The position numbers and the translations under genes were made by a program. 64,000 bases of DNA from Polychytrium aggregatum (Eukaryota; Chytridiomycota; Chytridiomycetes; Polychytriales), in assembly GCF_025602895.1 (NCBI RefSeq), contig NW_026516356.1, positions 30,514 through 94,513 of the forward strand, given 5' to 3'. Numbering within the stretch: the first letter of the stretch is position 1; the number at the start of each line of letters is the position of its first letter. This document shows, one piece after another, positions 34,201 to 44,177 of this stretch. The notes beneath the pieces were generated by a model that made no database searches, was not told where the DNA came from, and worked only from the letters and a program-made list of their open reading frames with translations.

Positions 34201-37200
34201 TTGCAAACGGCAATTGCTTTGTCGGACAGCAGTTTTGAATCGTCGCGGTGCGTCAGGCGAATGGCGTTTGTGGGCAATATATTGCTCCAGCATCAGCACG
34301 ACCTTCGGCCTATCTTGACGGACACCTCGCCTCAAAATCCACCCAGATGGCTGCCCAGCGTGATGAGATCGATCAAGAGCTCGAGCGGTTCACCCAAGAG
34401 CGACAAGACGCCCGCGCCGATCAAGGCGGGCTGAGTCGAAAGGTTGAAGACATCCGCAAGCGCATCGAAACGATGCAGCAACAGACTCAGAACAGCGTGC
34501 TCGTCTATGGCAATGCCATGCCCAAGATTCTTGAAGAAATCGATCGACTCGACAGGGCTGGTCGATGGGTTGGATCCAAGCCGGTTGGTCCACTCGGTGG
34601 GTATTGTGCTCCGGCGATGACATCCGGATGCCTTCGCCACCAATACTGCTCTCGTCCGGCATGACTTTTGTTGCCGCACAACGATTTGCTTACCAAATGC
34701 TTGCACCTACTCTGAGTTGACACCGCTTTGTCAATTGTTGCGTCGTCAGGATTGTTCGTCAAGCTGCGAGATGCACGATACGGCGAGGTGATCGAGTCCT
34801 GCCTCGGCCGAACGCTGAACGGATTTGCCATCAGCTCCAACAGAGATATCTCGACTCTCCAGGGCGTCCTCAGAAAGTTCAGGAGGTAGGCTCTGGCTAT
34901 TGCAGCCATATCTGGTCACTGCATTGTCCAGCACTACCGACGCTGCGCCACTCCCCGAGTTTAGTGTGCTGGGCACATCTGCCGTCTGCATCCCTTGTTC
35001 ACCAGGTATCTCCGTTGCATTGGCGCGTTGCTTTGAGCAGCGATAATCCGATCATTCGATACACCAACGCGAGGAACTTTGACTTTTCCTCTGGAGAGCC
35101 TGAGGAGAAATTTGTGACGATCTATCGAATGCTCGAGGTCAGTATATACAGCAGCACGAGCACAAGCATGGACTGCGCCTGATTGCCATCGAGACCCGGG
35201 TCGCTCCCAGCCAGCGAATGCCGTTATGAACCAGCCGGATGCCGAGATGTTCGCCAGGCTCTTGTCCACGGCGTGGCTGTGCCCTTGCATTCTGCCCGAG
35301 TCTGCCGCTCAGGCCGCCGCCCACTGAAGCGTCCCACCCCTTTCCGAAACAACAGATTACCAATCCGGTTGTACTCATGTGTCTAGTGGTCAACCACAAT
35401 ATCGAGAGTATCGCGCTGGTCAACTCCCGTGTCGAGGGCTTGGACATGATTGCGCACTTTAACGGCATGCCTCACAACGTCCGGAGGATCTACGATCGAC
35501 GCGACCTGTACGAGTGTGGTCAGAAGGGCATGGAGGGCTCATTTGCCCTCAACCGATGGAGAGGGGCCAAGCGGCTTGTTACAAACATCGAGTCTGATAT
35601 TCGGTGAGTCCCTATCCCGGGCCGCGAGAATCGGCATCGCTTGTACCAAGAATTCTACAACCCAGCGTGAATCGCGCTGATTTGATCCACCGTACCGTAG
35701 TGCCGAGCAGGATGCCCTCAAAGAGAGCGCAGACCGGCTCGAGACCCTCAACATGGATATCACTGCGCTCTCGGTGAAGATTGATGACCGCCAGAAGAAG
35801 CGGCAGAAGCTCGAGGTTCGTTCCGGGTCCATTCTCATGGTCAAAGCCATGATCATTCAAGTTCTAGTCTTGCCACGACCATTTGCTGACGTGCGCCTTT
35901 GTTTAAAGACCAACAGTCACCAGCTGAGGCGTGAAAGTACAAACTTGCATCGGCGAATCGACGATCTTCAGACGGAACTCTCTGAAGACTCCAACCGTGG
36001 AACAATCCATGTCCTCCAGAACACACTGGATGTGAGTAGCACTGCTGTGCTTTCGATCCCAAGATGCGGCGACAGCATTGGCTGCGTATGTTGGCTTCAC
36101 GGCTGCCACGGGGTTGTCGTTGTAACTGTCGCTTCTGCTATGTGTGGCTGTGGGACGATGGAATCGGCCCTGATTCGTGATGCAGCTAGCTAACATGTCC
36201 TTATAATATGCCGTATTTGGCGTCCCAGAGCCTGGAGGCAAAGCTCGATGAGTCCCAGGAAAAACTCACGATCGTCGAGCGCCAGCGGCTGGACCTGGTC
36301 GCAAAGGACACACCAATCAAGCAGCGAATCGAGCAGCTGAACGCCGAGAACAGGATGCATCACGAGCAGGTCAACAAGCTCAAGGTGGGTGCCGCAAACG
36401 AGTGAATGACACAGGTCGCACTGGTCATCAGCCCCCAAACGATCGCTTCACCGATAGCCCTCCCCCACCGCTATGCTGCAAGGACTACATGTGCGGGGCT
36501 GACATTTAATGCCATCCACACAGCGAGAGTTGAACGCCTACCTCGAGAGCCAAGATCAGATACAGGGAACCATTGCCACGGTCAAGGAGCAGATCGAGGA
36601 CTTTTCCCGCGAGCTCGAAAATCTGAAGAGCGAATACGACAAACAGTCGAGTGAGATCGACGAGGCTGTGGAGACTGCTCTTGAAATCACCCAGAAGCGA
36701 ATCACTACGCACAAAACCATCGAGGTTCTCCAAAAGGAAATCTCGCGAGTAGCAGCCCTTGCTACTGAGCAGGCCAAGCGGTGAGTTGTCGGGATGCCTT
36801 GCGCGGGATCTGTTGCCGTCGCCCCACCACCACTCAGGTTCAGCATTTTCGGGTAGTATCCTTGTCGCAACTAACAACAAGTCACCACGCACCTATGCTG
36901 CCTATCCAGGCACGGCGACAAGGAGGCTGTGTCGAAGCAGTATGAAGCCAAGGTGACCCAGTACAACCGCATCAAGAAGCAGATCAAGGACTTCAAAGGA
37001 CTCCAGGATAAGATTGAGTCTGCTGTCGAAATCCGTGCCTCTTCGCTCGTTGCCTTCCGCGAATTCATCATCATGCGCGCCAAACTGCTGTTCCAAGAAA
37101 TCATGAAGAAGCGCGGATACGACGGCAAGCTGGAATTCCGGGATGGTGGACTGTTTTTGCGGGTATGCGGCGCGAATGGGTGCTGCTGGTTAACTATCGC

Positions 37201-37936
37201 TCCACCGAGCTTAGCATCGCGGTGCATAAACAACATCTCGGCGGCATGGAAAGCCAACCTAGCGTTGCTGACTGCCTGCTGTGTTGCTCTACCCATCTAG
37301 GTGTCGGTCGAAGACCAAGCCAAAGCCCAGAGCCTATATTCCGAGACACAAAGCAACAAGTCATCAACATCCAAAGATCCCAAGTCACTCTCTGGAGGAG
37401 AAAAGAGCTTCTCGACCATCTGCTTGCTTCTCTCCATATGGGACGGCATGGCCAATCCGTTCCGGTGCCTGGACGAGTTCGATGTTTTCATGGTGCGTCA
37501 TTCCTCCGGGTTGTGGAGGCATATCCAGAGCCCACACTGCCGATCGCATTCAGTGGGCTTGGATCCTGCAATCCATTCGTCTCGTTCTAAATATGCTACG
37601 CTTGTCCTCCCTTCAGGATGCCGTCAACCGTCGTATAAGCATGAAGTTCTTGATCGACTATGCCCGTAGCCGCGAGAAGCAACACTGCCAGTACATACTG
37701 ATTACCCCCCAAGATATGAGGTTGGTACCAGGGCGGTGTGTGAGGAGTGGGTGTTCAGCATGATGCGCGGCATTCTTTGCCAATAGAAATGCTGACACCA
37801 TTCTCACGGTTACCCGTGCATCTATAAAAGCTACATCAAAGGCATTGATAGTGGCGATGTCAAAGTCAGCCGGCTCGAGGACCCAAGTCGAAACGGCGGC
37901 TATCGGCAGCGGACGCTGGATGAGTTTACCGTGTGA
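31257..37936 (+). CDS. SMC6: SMC6, ATPase subunit of the SMC5/6 complex
   Basis: Twenty-three exons: 31257-31529, 31796-31913, 32050-32155, 32295-32437, 32557-32699, 32876-32977, 33130-33180, 33277-33363, 33474-33554, 33744-33985, 34114-34192, 34347-34596, 34750-34885, 35041-35137, 35356-35603, 35701-35815, 35909-36031, 36229-36384, 36524-36780, 36910-37162, 37301-37492, 37617-37720, 37831-37936. Joined they keep frame throughout: 1153 aa, normal for the family. Walker A is GHNGSGKSAIL, split by intron 2. Long coiled coils flank a hinge ([12 protein letters not shown]). The signature motif [19 protein letters not shown] and Walker [13 protein letters not shown] are of SMC6, not SMC5, type. 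A basic NLS-like RKRKSED lies near the N-terminus. It acts in the nucleus in DNA repair and recombination control. NSE4 of the same complex is at 56908-59107. The exon 14 acceptor has a nearby alternative. Confidence 0.93.
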
Positions 37937-38285
37937 GCGGGCGTACACAGCGATCCATTCCTGAACGGACGTCACAAACGTGCCCATTTTCACTCCACAT
38001 CGTCGGAAGAGTGGCGAGCGATCAAAGCGAGAATAGCTCGCTGGAACATGCAGGTCTCTCCGCGATAACTGGATGGCTAAATCTGTCGATCGCCAAAGCG
38101 CATGTACTGGCATGAACGACTCGCTGTCCTGTCCATGTGCGTGGGCACCTCCCCCAGACTAGATGTCTTGTTGTCAATGGAGTATCTGTCTATTTGAGAG
38201 TATTGAGTGCGGACTGAACAAGGCAAGGATCCAAGTCTGTCAGTTGCCTTGAATTGCGAGCCAAATGGACTCGGACCACCATCCG
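37937..38285. other. unique spacer between SMC6 and the right inverted-repeat arm
   Basis: About 350 bp of single-copy sequence. No gene recognised; it forms the 3' flank of both SMC6 and the convergent USP copy B. Confidence 0.6.
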
Positions 38286-38748
38286 ATATCGCCGGAAGAC
38301 GAGGTTGGTTGCGAATGTGTGTATTCAAGCAGATCGAGCCAATGGCAGAGGGACAGGGACGGCAGAGACAGCCCATGGCAATCAATGGCAATGGTATCGC
38401 ACAGGAGGCCGGGAACAGCGGGGTCGGGATCGCATCGCCGCCAGAGGCGACAGATCCAGGACCAACGCCGGCCAATAAATAAGGAGAACAAACACGCATG
38501 AAACATCGAGAACATGATGGAGCATAGCGGGGATATAGCGGGAACATAGCGGGAACATAGCGGGGATATAGAGGCGCACGCAGGAAGCGGAGGGAGCAGG
38601 TGGGCGACGGGTTGCGGCTGGGAGAGAACGAGGCGCAGCAACGAGGCCAGACGGGACAGAGTGCAGCAGCGAGACAAGAGAGACTGGGTCACGCAGTTGC
38701 AGACGGTGGTGGAGAAGGTGCTGGAGACGGTGCGGGGACGGTGCTCGC

Positions 38749-39770
38749 TCAGGCAGCAATCGGGATGCTGCTGCTGCTGCCTTCCATCGGGACGGCAGTC
38801 TTGGCGATGGAGTGAGGCAGAACCAGCACGGGACACGGGGATCGCTGTGAGACATATCCGGTGATGCTGCCTGCAGATTGTGGGAGACGAGACGGGTGGT
38901 TGGGGTGGCGGTTGGGATGTGCGGGCAATGGAAGCAGACACAGTGAGTGGGTGGTTGTGGGAGTGGTTGTGGGTGGATGTGGGAGTGGGTGGCCGACATT
39001 GGCCAGTCTCGGCATTGCTCTGATGCGATCCTGGAGTCGCCGATCGAGAGAAACCACACTGCACCGCATCAACAGGCCACACTGCACCGCAGCAGCATGG
39101 CACACCGCAAAGACAGACAGACACCACACACCAACTCACCAGTGCCAGCGAGGGGGCCATGTGGGTGGGCACCCATGACAACCAGTCGCGGAGCGCGGTC
39201 GCTGATCTCCATCATGATGTGGCCCTTGGCCTCTCCATGGATCACGTTGAGCGAGACCTTGTTTGCGACGCCGCTTGCTTGGACAATCTCCTGGACAAAC
39301 TTGGTGAGGCGCTGGGTGACCTCGACGATCTCGCGGTGTTCGTATGCACATTGCATGGCAGAGACTGGAGGCAAGCAGAAACGAGCGGAAGCACAGAGGA
39401 ACGGGGCAGCGTCGGGACATGCGAAGGATGTGAGTGCGACTGAAGGACTGGCCGGGTGGCCGACTGACTGGCCGACTGACTAGATGACTGACTAGATGAC
39501 TGACTAGATGACTGACTAGATGACTGACTAGATGACTGACTGACTGGCTGGCCGACTGACTCGCTGATCGACAGAACAACAAGCCACACACAGCACCAAC
39601 ACTCCATGCACCGCCGGGACCCGCAACTTACACAGCGACGGCTTGATGATATGGAGAATCTCGACATTGTCGGTGGCCACCACGCTGTGCTTGAGTGCGT
39701 GGAGGATGACGGTTCGCGAGAGCTCAGAGATCGAGTCGATGGGGATGAGAACGAGGTTGCTGGCGGCCAT
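38749..39770 (-). CDS. universal stress protein (UspA fold), copy B
   Basis: Three exons, 39770-39632, 39364-39140 and 38870-38749, phase 1 throughout, give 161 aa. The protein appears identical to copy A (20016-21037), including the GAHPHGPLAGTGSI ligand-binding end and the CPVLVLP strand. Introns, the 12-bp minisatellite (39482-39541) and the TATA box are duplicated too, so the second copy should be expressed from its own full promoter. It is divergent from the ArsC-like gene at 40829. Absence of coding divergence points to recent duplication or ongoing gene conversion. Confidence 0.85.
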
Positions 39771-40014
39771 TTTGAGGACAGACTGTGGTGCTGGTGCTGG
39801 TGCTGGTGCTGGTGCTGGTGCTGGTGCTGGTGCTGGTGCTGGTGCTGGTGCTGGTGCTGGTGCTGGTGCTGGTGTTGGTGCTGGTGTTGGTGGTGATAGA
39901 TTGCAGATTGCAGATTGCAGACTGGATTGCACACTGTGGGCGGTGATGCTTTCGAGTCGAGGTGGTGTCGAGGCGGTGTCGATGGAGGCCGAGAGACGAG
40001 CCAGGGAGGGAGTC

Positions 40015-40022
40015 TATTTATA
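40015..40022 (-). promoter_or_regulatory. TATA-like box of USP copy B
   Basis: TATAAATA on the minus strand, the mirror of 19776-19783, upstream of the start at 39770. Confidence 0.6.
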
Positions 40023-40828
40023 TCCCTGTCTCCAGCCGGCCATGCCAGGCCGGGTCAGAGCCGCTCGCGATGCATCCACCCCCCTCATTTTTTTTTGCAG
40101 ACATGGCGACTGTTGGTCGGCGGCGCTGTGGTTGGTCATGTCACGAGGGCCAGTGGCGGCGGCGCGTGGCGCACCAGACAAGGGGGAACAAGCCTGCGGA
40201 CGGACCTGTGACAGACCACTTTGGAAGCAGTTCGGGACCACTTCCGGCACAAACCGCTCGCCGGCTGCCATTGGCTGGAATTGGCTACACGTGGATCGTC
40301 GCCACCCTTGGCGAGGCAGCCGCAGCGAGGCAGCCGCAGCGAGGAAACCCAGGTGGATGCCGTCTGGGCAGACCTGTTCTGGCCGGGCTGGTCCTGTTCG
40401 GGTCTGTTCGGGTCTGTTCTGGGCCGGGGCTTGCCTCGGTGTGCCGTCCGGCTGCGTCGGGTGACCAGTGGAGGGGACCGCAGTCGAGTAAATCGCAGTC
40501 GCGGAGGATGATACTCGCAGATGACACTCGCAGATGACACTCGCAGATGATACTCGCAGATGCTGCCTGCAGATGACTCGATGGGACCATCAACCCTGTC
40601 CATCGACTCTGTCCATCGACTCTGTCAATCGACCCTGTCCATTGAGTTTGCCGTCCGTTGATCCCCCTGCCTTCGTTGGGGTGATGACCCCGGCCACGCG
40701 CCCTCGCCAATGTCAGCCCGACAGATGTCAGCGCGTCATCGAGACGCATTTCCTGTGGGATCCCGCTTGGCTTCTGGATGAGACCGTCGTTCATCTCGCT
40801 GCTGCCTGCGATCTGCACCTCCCGCACA

Positions 40829-41215
40829 ATGTCTACTGCCAGATACACCTATTACCACCACCCCACCTGCTCCAAAGCAGCGGGATGTTCATCGTATCTG
40901 CAGAAAACCATTCCCGGTCGGTTTGTCCTGATCAACTATGTGGAAACCCCCGTCGATCGCCAGACCCTCAGAGCCGTCCTTTCGCAGATGGACATTGACG
41001 ATCTCCGTCTTGCGATCCGTACCGAGAACCTCGCTCCCGAAGCCAAACTGCAGGTTGAGAACGCCACCCTGGATTCCGTCGATGCTTTCTTGGCGCTTCT
41101 GGATGAAGATCCTGCTCGCCTCCAACGGCCGATCGTCGTTGATCACGAACTCAAGAAGGCCGTCGTGGGCAGACCTCTCGACCGAATCGTGTCCCTTATC
41201 GAAGGGCACAAGTGA
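40829..41215 (+). CDS. ArsC-like thioredoxin-fold protein (arsenate reductase family)
   Basis: Intronless, 128 aa, start MSTARYTYYHHPTCSKAAGC. The N-terminal strand followed by the HPTCSK loop matches the catalytic Cys loop (NPxCSK) of bacterial ArsC/Spx-like proteins. YVETPVDRQTLRAVLSQMDI and the C-terminal LQRPIVV...VVGRPLDR match the family's cis-Pro strand and closing motif. Length is near the 110-140 aa norm. Such proteins use glutathione/glutaredoxin to reduce arsenate, or act as redox regulators. A second Cys lies six residues after the first, so the exact chemistry is open. The start lies only 175 bp from the edge of the right inverted-repeat arm. Bacterial-type family and lack of introns among intron-bearing neighbours are compatible with transfer (inference). 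Confidence 0.75.
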   Translation: MSTARYTYYHHPTCSKAAGCSSYLQKTIPGRFVLINYVETPVDRQTLRAVLSQMDIDDLRLAIRTENLAPEAKLQVENATLDSVDAFLALLDEDPARLQRPIVVDHELKKAVVGRPLDRIVSLIEGHK

Positions 41216-41536
41216 GGTGCAACTGGGATGGAATGTCCCTGATCAAGTGCTCGCTGCCCATTTGTCGGTGCGGCTCATCGAGGGCCGTTATTGAGCGTGC
41301 GAGGGAGGCCCTTTCTGACGTTTAGCAGTCAATCCAATAAAAAACGGGACACCCATGATTTTGACGATTGATTAAATATTTTGCTACCCAATACAATCGC
41401 GCGCTGGCCATGACCATTCTGTGATTTGAATCAAGGACGCCATTGTGAGCATCTGCCAGCCCAAAATGCGCTGGTTTTGAGGAGACTCACTCTTCCCCAA
41501 GGGCAGAACCAGCCATCGTCGCTATTTTCTCGCCAG
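41216..41536. other. intergenic region, relatively AT-rich
   Basis: About 320 bp downstream of the ArsC-like gene, with an AT-richer patch at 41335-41400 that contrasts with the GC-rich surroundings. No gene seen. Confidence 0.5.
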
Positions 41537-42024
41537 ATGGCTCCCAAGAGAAAGACACCCCCCGACCCCGACCCAGGATCACCCAGTGACTCTCCTGTGG
41601 CCAAGAAACCAACCATCAAATCATGTCCCTCCTGTGGATTGACCAACCACGTCAGACCCTTCACCAAGAAGTGCACAGCCAAGAGTCGACAGCAGCCCTG
41701 CCTCTGGCTCTGCCTCGGTCGCTGAAATGGTCAGTCAAGCACCCCCTCTAGACGAGTCCAGTGACGACACTGCCTTCCCAGCCCCCGTGGTCGAGATTCC
41801 CGCACTGTGCAAGCTGCCATACGCTGTGGGATCGAGACATCAATGCCTCAAGGAATATGATCTCGGTATGCCAGTCGATCATCACCCATGGAGATCGACC
41901 GAGTGTATTCAAGACCATGCTTCCCAAACCAACCAAAACCACTCGATTGCCAACCAGGACGGGAAACAATCTCACGGCTTGCTCACTGGGGCCTACGGAA
42001 GTTCGGCAGGCTTCAGATAGCTGA
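41537..42024 (+). pseudogene. frameshifted remnant of a Fanzor/TnpB-like element ORF
   Basis: A basic Pro-rich start (MAPKRKTPPDPDPG) leads to a zinc-finger-like CPSCGLTNHVRPFTKKC, then the frame breaks near 41690. Sequence continues in a second frame as acidic Ser/Asp-rich protein, and from about 41800 in a third frame as CASCHTLWDRDINASRNM followed by HGDRPSVFKTMLPKP. A CxxC followed by W-x-RD-x-NA-x-RN resembles the zinc ribbon and third RuvC motif at the C-terminus of TnpB/Fanzor nucleases. Only about 490 bp separates the N-terminal-like finger from the C-terminal-like motif, so the first two RuvC motifs and most of the protein are missing. It cannot encode an active nuclease. Family assignment rests on one short motif and is tentative. 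Confidence 0.42.
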
Positions 42025-42748
42025 GGCCAGAAAGTGACTGTCCCGTTTCTTTCTGGACCGACTGTAGCAGGCTTTGCTTCAACGTAGTCCACATTGTGTT
42101 TTTTTCGAACGACATGGGGAAATATCATCAGCGGTTTCCCACAATTCGATGCTGCTTGTCGTTGCTTTGGGTGAGCATGGTCTTGAGATTCGATATCCAT
42201 TGGATCATCCGGACAGCTCTGTGGTTTCTTGGCATCAGGGCAGTCGAGCCGAGCGAGTCGATCGTCGTATGATCGGGTCCTTAGCATCTGGTGGTGGCGG
42301 GATTGTTTAAGATGTTTGGCGAGCCCAAGCCTTTGTGGGCTCGATGGGTATTCCTCTTTGCTTCCAAGAGGCATTCAAAGGCAACCACACTATCCTTGGA
42401 CACTGCTTGGTCATGGTGGATGACTGAGCATTCAAGATCCAGAAACGAACGACAACCCCGGTTCAAAGATACGATGTCTCGTTTCGCTTCGTGGACGCTG
42501 TGCGATGGAGACCTTAGACCATCCCGCTACCGCAGTCCTGTCGTTCTTCACAGGCGGTATGTACTTCCATCGGAAGCTCCAGCATACAGTGTTCAACTGA
42601 CCATGCTGCTTCGAGCAACGTCTGGAATCCGTCATACACTTCAAAGCAGGCATGTTGCGCACAGTCGTCACTATATTCGATACGGAACTTTGATCCATCT
42701 CTAGAGTCTGAGCAGTGCACTCCAGGCGTTATAGCACGAAAGCAACGA
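42025..42748. other. gene-poor stretch, possible further element remnant
   Basis: No intact gene. Several interrupted frames on both strands have less G/C-biased codon use than the neighbours, which fits decayed mobile-element sequence, but nothing is identifiable. Confidence 0.4.
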
Positions 42749-43764
42749 CTAGCTGCGATGACTATCCCGCGAGCGATCTCGACGGTCCCGGTCATGTTTG
42801 GGCGATCTGCTAGCGCTGGAAACGCTGCGAGAGCTCGAGCTACCAATGCTACTTTGGCTGGAGCTTCTTGTATTCTTGTTCCTACCCCTGCTTCTGCTTC
42901 TGCTTCTGCTTTGGCTGCTGCTTTGGTTTCGCTGGCCAGGGCCGCTGCGTCCGCGATGCTGATCGGCGATGCTGGCACGACGATTTTCGTGCTGCGTTGG
43001 TTCTCGATCACGGCTGGCTATTCGCTCGACTTTTCGGCCGCCATCGTCCGCTCGGGCAGCGTTGCGTCCATCAGAGCGACTCGGTCGTTCTTGTGAGGGG
43101 GACCGACTGCGGCTACTTTTGCTGGACTTGCTGCTGTTGCTCGATCCTTGGCTGGACCGACTAGATCGGCTATCGGATCGACTGGATCTGCTGCTACCGC
43201 TGCTGGATCTGCTGGATCTACTGCTCGATCGACTTGAGCTGCTCGAGCTGCTCGAGCTGCTGGCACTGCTGCTATCGCTCTCGTCGCCAGAGTCAGTGCT
43301 CTCCTCAGCCTTGAGCCTTTTGCGGCGCTGCTCGTTCCTCGATATGATTTCGTCGGCTACCCCTCGCCTCTGTGCTTGCTGCACGATCCGCTCTGAGGGC
43401 AGCGGGAGAGGTTTTGATAACTGCTTGGTGCGTGAGGCTCGCTGCACATATGCCCGCTCGGAGGTGCACTGGTAGGACCAATGTCCAACGCCTATCAAAG
43501 ACGATCAAGGCCAACAGAGTTAGTCGTGGGCGATTATTTCTGAATTGGCTAAGCCGCCGCTGGATTGCCGCTTGCTAGCCGTGTTGGAGAGGCCCATGAT
43601 GTGCACGATCGAGGACAGATCAGGACCGCCTTCGACAACATACCAAGGCACTTCTGGCATTGTGCTGCTCTTGCGGACGAGGACGACCGACGGAACCCGG
43701 CGCTGCGGATCTGAGAGAGGCTCGTAACGGGGACGTGGTGCGAGCTAAAGCCCAGCGGGTTCAT
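42749..43764 (-). CDS. ZCCHC10-like zinc-knuckle protein with Ser/Arg-rich tail
   Basis: Two exons, 43764-43644 and 43491-42749, phase 1, give 287 aa. The intron splits a CCHC knuckle, CQKCLG|VGHWSYQC, followed by RASRTKQL, as in the ZCCHC10 family. The rest is a basic linker (ISRNEQRRKRLKAEE), a long poly-Ser run and repeated SR/RS dipeptides ending RDRRDRSRDSHRS. SR-type tails are typical of nuclear RNA-processing factors, so a nuclear RNA-binding role is likely but inferred. The exon junction completing the knuckle strongly supports the model. Confidence 0.78.
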
Positions 43765-44177
43765 TTTGCTTGATTGCGACGCAGCCCGACAGTCGGTCAA
43801 TGGCTGGGATGCAACCCGACAGAGACGACGCCTGTCCTTCGAGGGTTGTGGTGGAGAGCCTGGGCTCTCGCTTCTTCCCGCTCCTTCTCTCGGCTGCTCT
43901 CGGCTGCTCTCGCTCTCTGGATCCATCCAGGCTGACTGTGGCTTGCCGGGACGGCTCTCGCCTGATCGACGGTGTGTTCTGTCCAAAAGAATGGTGCGTC
44001 CCATTCTCACTTCAACATGTTGTACATCCGTGCTCGTCCAGCGTTCCCAGACATCACCAGCTACAAAGCGCATACGAGTGATGGAGCCAGACTACCACCC
44101 ACGCTCATAGACTCTGGTCGCGCTCCATATATCGGCGCAAGCTTGTACAATCCACGTGCTATATTCTCCTCGAGTCT
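43765..44177. other. intergenic region
   Basis: About 410 bp upstream of the zinc-knuckle gene and downstream of the cNMP-domain gene. Frames extending here are shadows. A GGCTGCTCTC direct duplication occurs at about 43892-43912. Confidence 0.5.

Larger units (their letters stand above)
38286..40654. repeat. right arm of the inverted duplication
   Basis: Reverse complement of 19144-21500, 12 bp longer because of two extra hexamers in the leader array (39785-39894). Inner edge at the GAAGACGAGG word, outer edge at GTTTGCCGT. The spacer between the arms, 21501-38285, is about 16.8 kb. Confidence 0.95.

Noticed and set aside
31257-37936. Assignment of the SMC gene as SMC5
   Set aside because: The signature [10 protein letters not shown] and Walker B LDEFDVFM are SMC6-type; SMC5 has a QSGGERS-type signature and a different Walker B.
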